Assembly (NCBI GenBank): GCA_946482355.1
Contig: CAMLRE010000132.1
Location: 1-6,435, forward strand
Origin: an uncultured Bdellovibrio sp.
GTDB lineage: Bacteria; Bdellovibrionota; Bdellovibrionia; Bdellovibrionales; Bdellovibrionaceae
Direction: 5' to 3'
Length of the DNA: 6,435 nt
How positions within the stretch are numbered: the first letter of the stretch is position 1; each line of letters begins with the position of its first letter. The position numbers and the translations under genes were made by a program. The notes beneath the pieces are model-generated. The model made no database searches. It saw only the letters and a list, made by a program, of their open reading frames with translations, and had not been told where the DNA came from. Positions 4,962-6,435 of this stretch are shown piece by piece.

Positions 4962-5801
4962 ATGCAACGGTTAATACTTTTGCTTTCAATATTTTTTATG
5001 GGAATGGTGAATTTAAATCCGCATTTAGTTCGACCCTGGAACCAGAAGGAAAAAAATCAATACCCTTCTCCTTTATCGGCTGTTTTTAAAAAAGACGGAA
5101 AAACTTTGGCGTTTGTTGGCGATCGCCACGCAGACCCCGTCAAAACTTATCTCTACTTAGAAAAAACTTTTAATGAAATAAACCCGCAGATTATCGTGAT
5201 CGAAGGTTTAGAGTTTTCTAAAGGCGAATCGCCGAGCGAATATGCTGAGTTATATCGATCTAAAACCATAACCGACCTTTATGACGATGGCTGGGCAGCG
5301 CCTCTAGGAGCAAAGCTTGCCATGACCAAAAAAATTCCGTTTATCGGTGGCGAGCCGGCGCGCGATGAAGAAGTAAAGCATGATTTTATTTTAAATAAAG
5401 GTTTTACAGAAATAGATATTCGCGGGTTTAGATTTTTGCAGCGAATGCCCTACCGACGAGACGTTTTAAAAAAAGACGTCATGCCTCTTCCAAAAAGTTT
5501 TTTTGCTTGGTACGAAAAACATGCTGGAAAGAAATTTGATTACAGTAAAATTAAAAAAGTTGATTACGATTTTAACTGCGAACCAGACGACAATTACTTT
5601 CAAAAAATAGGTTGTGCTGTAAACCTTAACCGAGATTATATGCTGGTGAGTAACCTCAACACACTTTTTAAAAAATATGACCGTATTTTAGTCGTTTACG
5701 GCACGGGCCACTTTGTGCAAGAGTACCCAGCTTTTCTTCAATATTTTGGCGAACCTAAATATTTTAAATTCTCAGAAGCTACCGGATACCCAAGCAAATA
5801 A
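4962..5801 (+). CDS. Secreted Tiki/TraB/ChaN-superfamily-like protein
   Basis: From the ATG at 4962 the product is 279 residues with an N-terminal signal sequence or anchor (about 2-20). The rest shows the scattered motifs of the Tiki/GumN/TraB/ChaN/EreA superfamily. A strand ends in VGDRHADP (GxxH, His56). Further motifs are IIVIEG with Glu81, FIGGEPARDE with Glu131, NRDYMLVSNL (223-232, like the family ERDxxM motif) and VVYGTGHF with a second GxxH (His250). Members are metal-dependent proteases or esterases, or haem-binding proteins, so hydrolase activity outside the cytoplasm is plausible but unproven. Cys206 and Cys218 could form a disulfide. The frame is open back to an ATG at 4761 that overlaps the previous gene; that start is rejected because it would bury the signal peptide 67 residues in. 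The gene is convergent with the 5824-6396 gene, 22 bases apart. Confidence 0.7.
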   Translation: MQRLILLLSIFFMGMVNLNPHLVRPWNQKEKNQYPSPLSAVFKKDGKTLAFVGDRHADPVKTYLYLEKTFNEINPQIIVIEGLEFSKGESPSEYAELYRSKTITDLYDDGWAAPLGAKLAMTKKIPFIGGEPARDEEVKHDFILNKGFTEIDIRGFRFLQRMPYRRDVLKKDVMPLPKSFFAWYEKHAGKKFDYSKIKKVDYDFNCEPDDNYFQKIGCAVNLNRDYMLVSNLNTLFKKYDRILVVYGTGHFVQEYPAFLQYFGEPKYFKFSEATGYPSK

Positions 5802-5823
5802 ATTTTACAGAAAGAGTCTGACA

Positions 5824-6396
5824 CTATTCTTCTACAGTGCATTCCATAGCTTCGTTAATTTTAACTGAATCACCAGTTTTAGCATTAGTGATTACACCCG
5901 TTAATTGAATAGTACGGGTCTTAATATCGATAACCTTGATTTTAGCGTCAATATTTACATTCACGTTGACTCGCATTGTTTTTGTAACATCTTCGAAACT
6001 AACAGCGCTTCCGTCAGCAATCTGTTTGAACTCTTTGCCAGTCACGTCGATTTCGCCGTTTTGAACTGAACAAGAAAAGTTTTCGCTTAATGAATCATTG
6101 TTATCTGTGCAAGCACCTTTAGGTGAAAGGTATAAAGCTAAAGCTGATGGTTTAAATTCTTTATCAGAGGCACGGCCAGTTAATTGGTTAACTGTTTTAA
6201 AGCCTGATTGAAAAAACCATGAAGCATCAATCGTGATAAATGTGCCATTAAACCCAATGCCCCCGTCGCGATTGATAAACATATTTGCCTGACGAAATGA
6301 ATTGGTTTCTCTGCATTTAAGATTTTCTGCCGAGGCGCCTAAAGTAATTAAGCTAGTTAAAGTTAAGGTAGCCAGTTTTAATAGATTTTTGTTCAT
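5824..6396 (-). CDS. Secreted four-cysteine protein of unknown function
   Basis: The 190-residue product starts MNKNLLKLAT and has a clear Sec signal peptide (basic start, hydrophobic 8-20, ASA cleavage site after residue 23). The mature part has four cysteines (28, 96, 109, 186), enough for two disulfides. It is rich in beta-type alternating sequence, including an unusual MRVNVNVNIDAKIKVIDI stretch (141-158). It is likely a small periplasmic or secreted beta-rich protein; I recognise no family. The ATG at 6396 is chosen because a strong Shine-Dalgarno (AAGGGG, 6408-6403) lies six bases upstream. An in-frame TTG at 6411 overlaps this ribosome site and is not a credible start. A possible -10 (CATACT) lies near the window edge, so its promoter is cut off here. 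Confidence 0.8.
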   Translation of the reverse strand: MNKNLLKLATLTLTSLITLGASAENLKCRETNSFRQANMFINRDGGIGFNGTFITIDASWFFQSGFKTVNQLTGRASDKEFKPSALALYLSPKGACTDNNDSLSENFSCSVQNGEIDVTGKEFKQIADGSAVSFEDVTKTMRVNVNVNIDAKIKVIDIKTRTIQLTGVITNAKTGDSVKINEAMECTVEE

Positions 6397-6402
6397 AAAG
6401 TT

Positions 6403-6408
6403 CCCCTT
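6403..6408 (-). promoter_or_regulatory. Shine-Dalgarno deciding the start at 6396
   Basis: AAGGGG on the minus strand sits six bases before the ATG at 6396-6394. Its position directly beside the in-frame TTG at 6411-6409 rules out that upstream codon as the start, because the ribosome site would then lie inside the coding region. Confidence 0.7.
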
Positions 6409-6435
6409 CAATAGGAGGGAACCTAGTATGCTTTT

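Noticed and set aside
6397..6411. TTG at 6411 as the start of the secreted four-cysteine protein
   Set aside because: The codon abuts the strong AAGGGG ribosome site that serves the ATG at 6396.

Overview
This is an AT-rich bacterial window (about 40% G+C by eye) from a Gram-negative organism. The evidence is a TonB-type protein, several Sec-type signal peptides, a membrane-anchored beta-propeller that would face the periplasm, and a proteobacterial-type initiator tRNA with encoded CCA. The mix of short, poorly known genes is compatible with a Bdellovibrio-like predator or another delta-type proteobacterium, but nothing in the sequence proves this. No IS element, CRISPR array, phage gene or integrase was seen.

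Layout: (1) Positions 1-107 hold the C-terminal end of an unidentified + strand gene, which stops one base from the stop codon of a convergent gene. (2) Positions 109-2205 are a minus-strand block, read from 2205 downwards: a 62-residue Q/N-rich disordered protein, a strong intrinsic terminator, a small conserved protein of a family often mislabelled PRPP synthetase, a hemerythrin-domain protein with a Ser/Arg-rich N-terminal extension, and a TonB-family protein with its own promoter. (3) Positions 2370-2989 on the + strand hold an Mpo1-like (DUF962) membrane protein and an initiator tRNA-fMet. (4) Positions 3286-5801 on the + strand hold a four-helix membrane protein fused to a periplasmic beta-propeller, then a secreted protein that looks like a Tiki/TraB/ChaN-superfamily hydrolase or binding protein. 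(5) Positions 5824-6396 on the minus strand encode a secreted four-cysteine protein of unknown function, convergent with the previous gene.

The translation signals fall into two classes. Four genes (2205-, 1886-, 1443- and 6396-) have clear Shine-Dalgarno sequences. Three others (675-, 2370+ and 3286+), and possibly 4962+, have no Shine-Dalgarno. Instead a -10-like hexamer ends 6 or 7 bases before the ATG, so transcription should begin at or next to the start codon. This suggests leaderless mRNAs and is the most distinctive pattern in the window.

The other notable structure is the region 1905-2015. There a perfect minus-strand terminator, preceded by two more hairpins, ends only 18 bases before the ATG of the next gene. 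Two of the three hairpins carry GCAA tetraloops. Either the downstream gene is made by read-through or attenuation, or the region produces a small RNA from the 3' end of the Q/N-rich gene. No complete known pathway is encoded here, and functional links between neighbours are weak inference.
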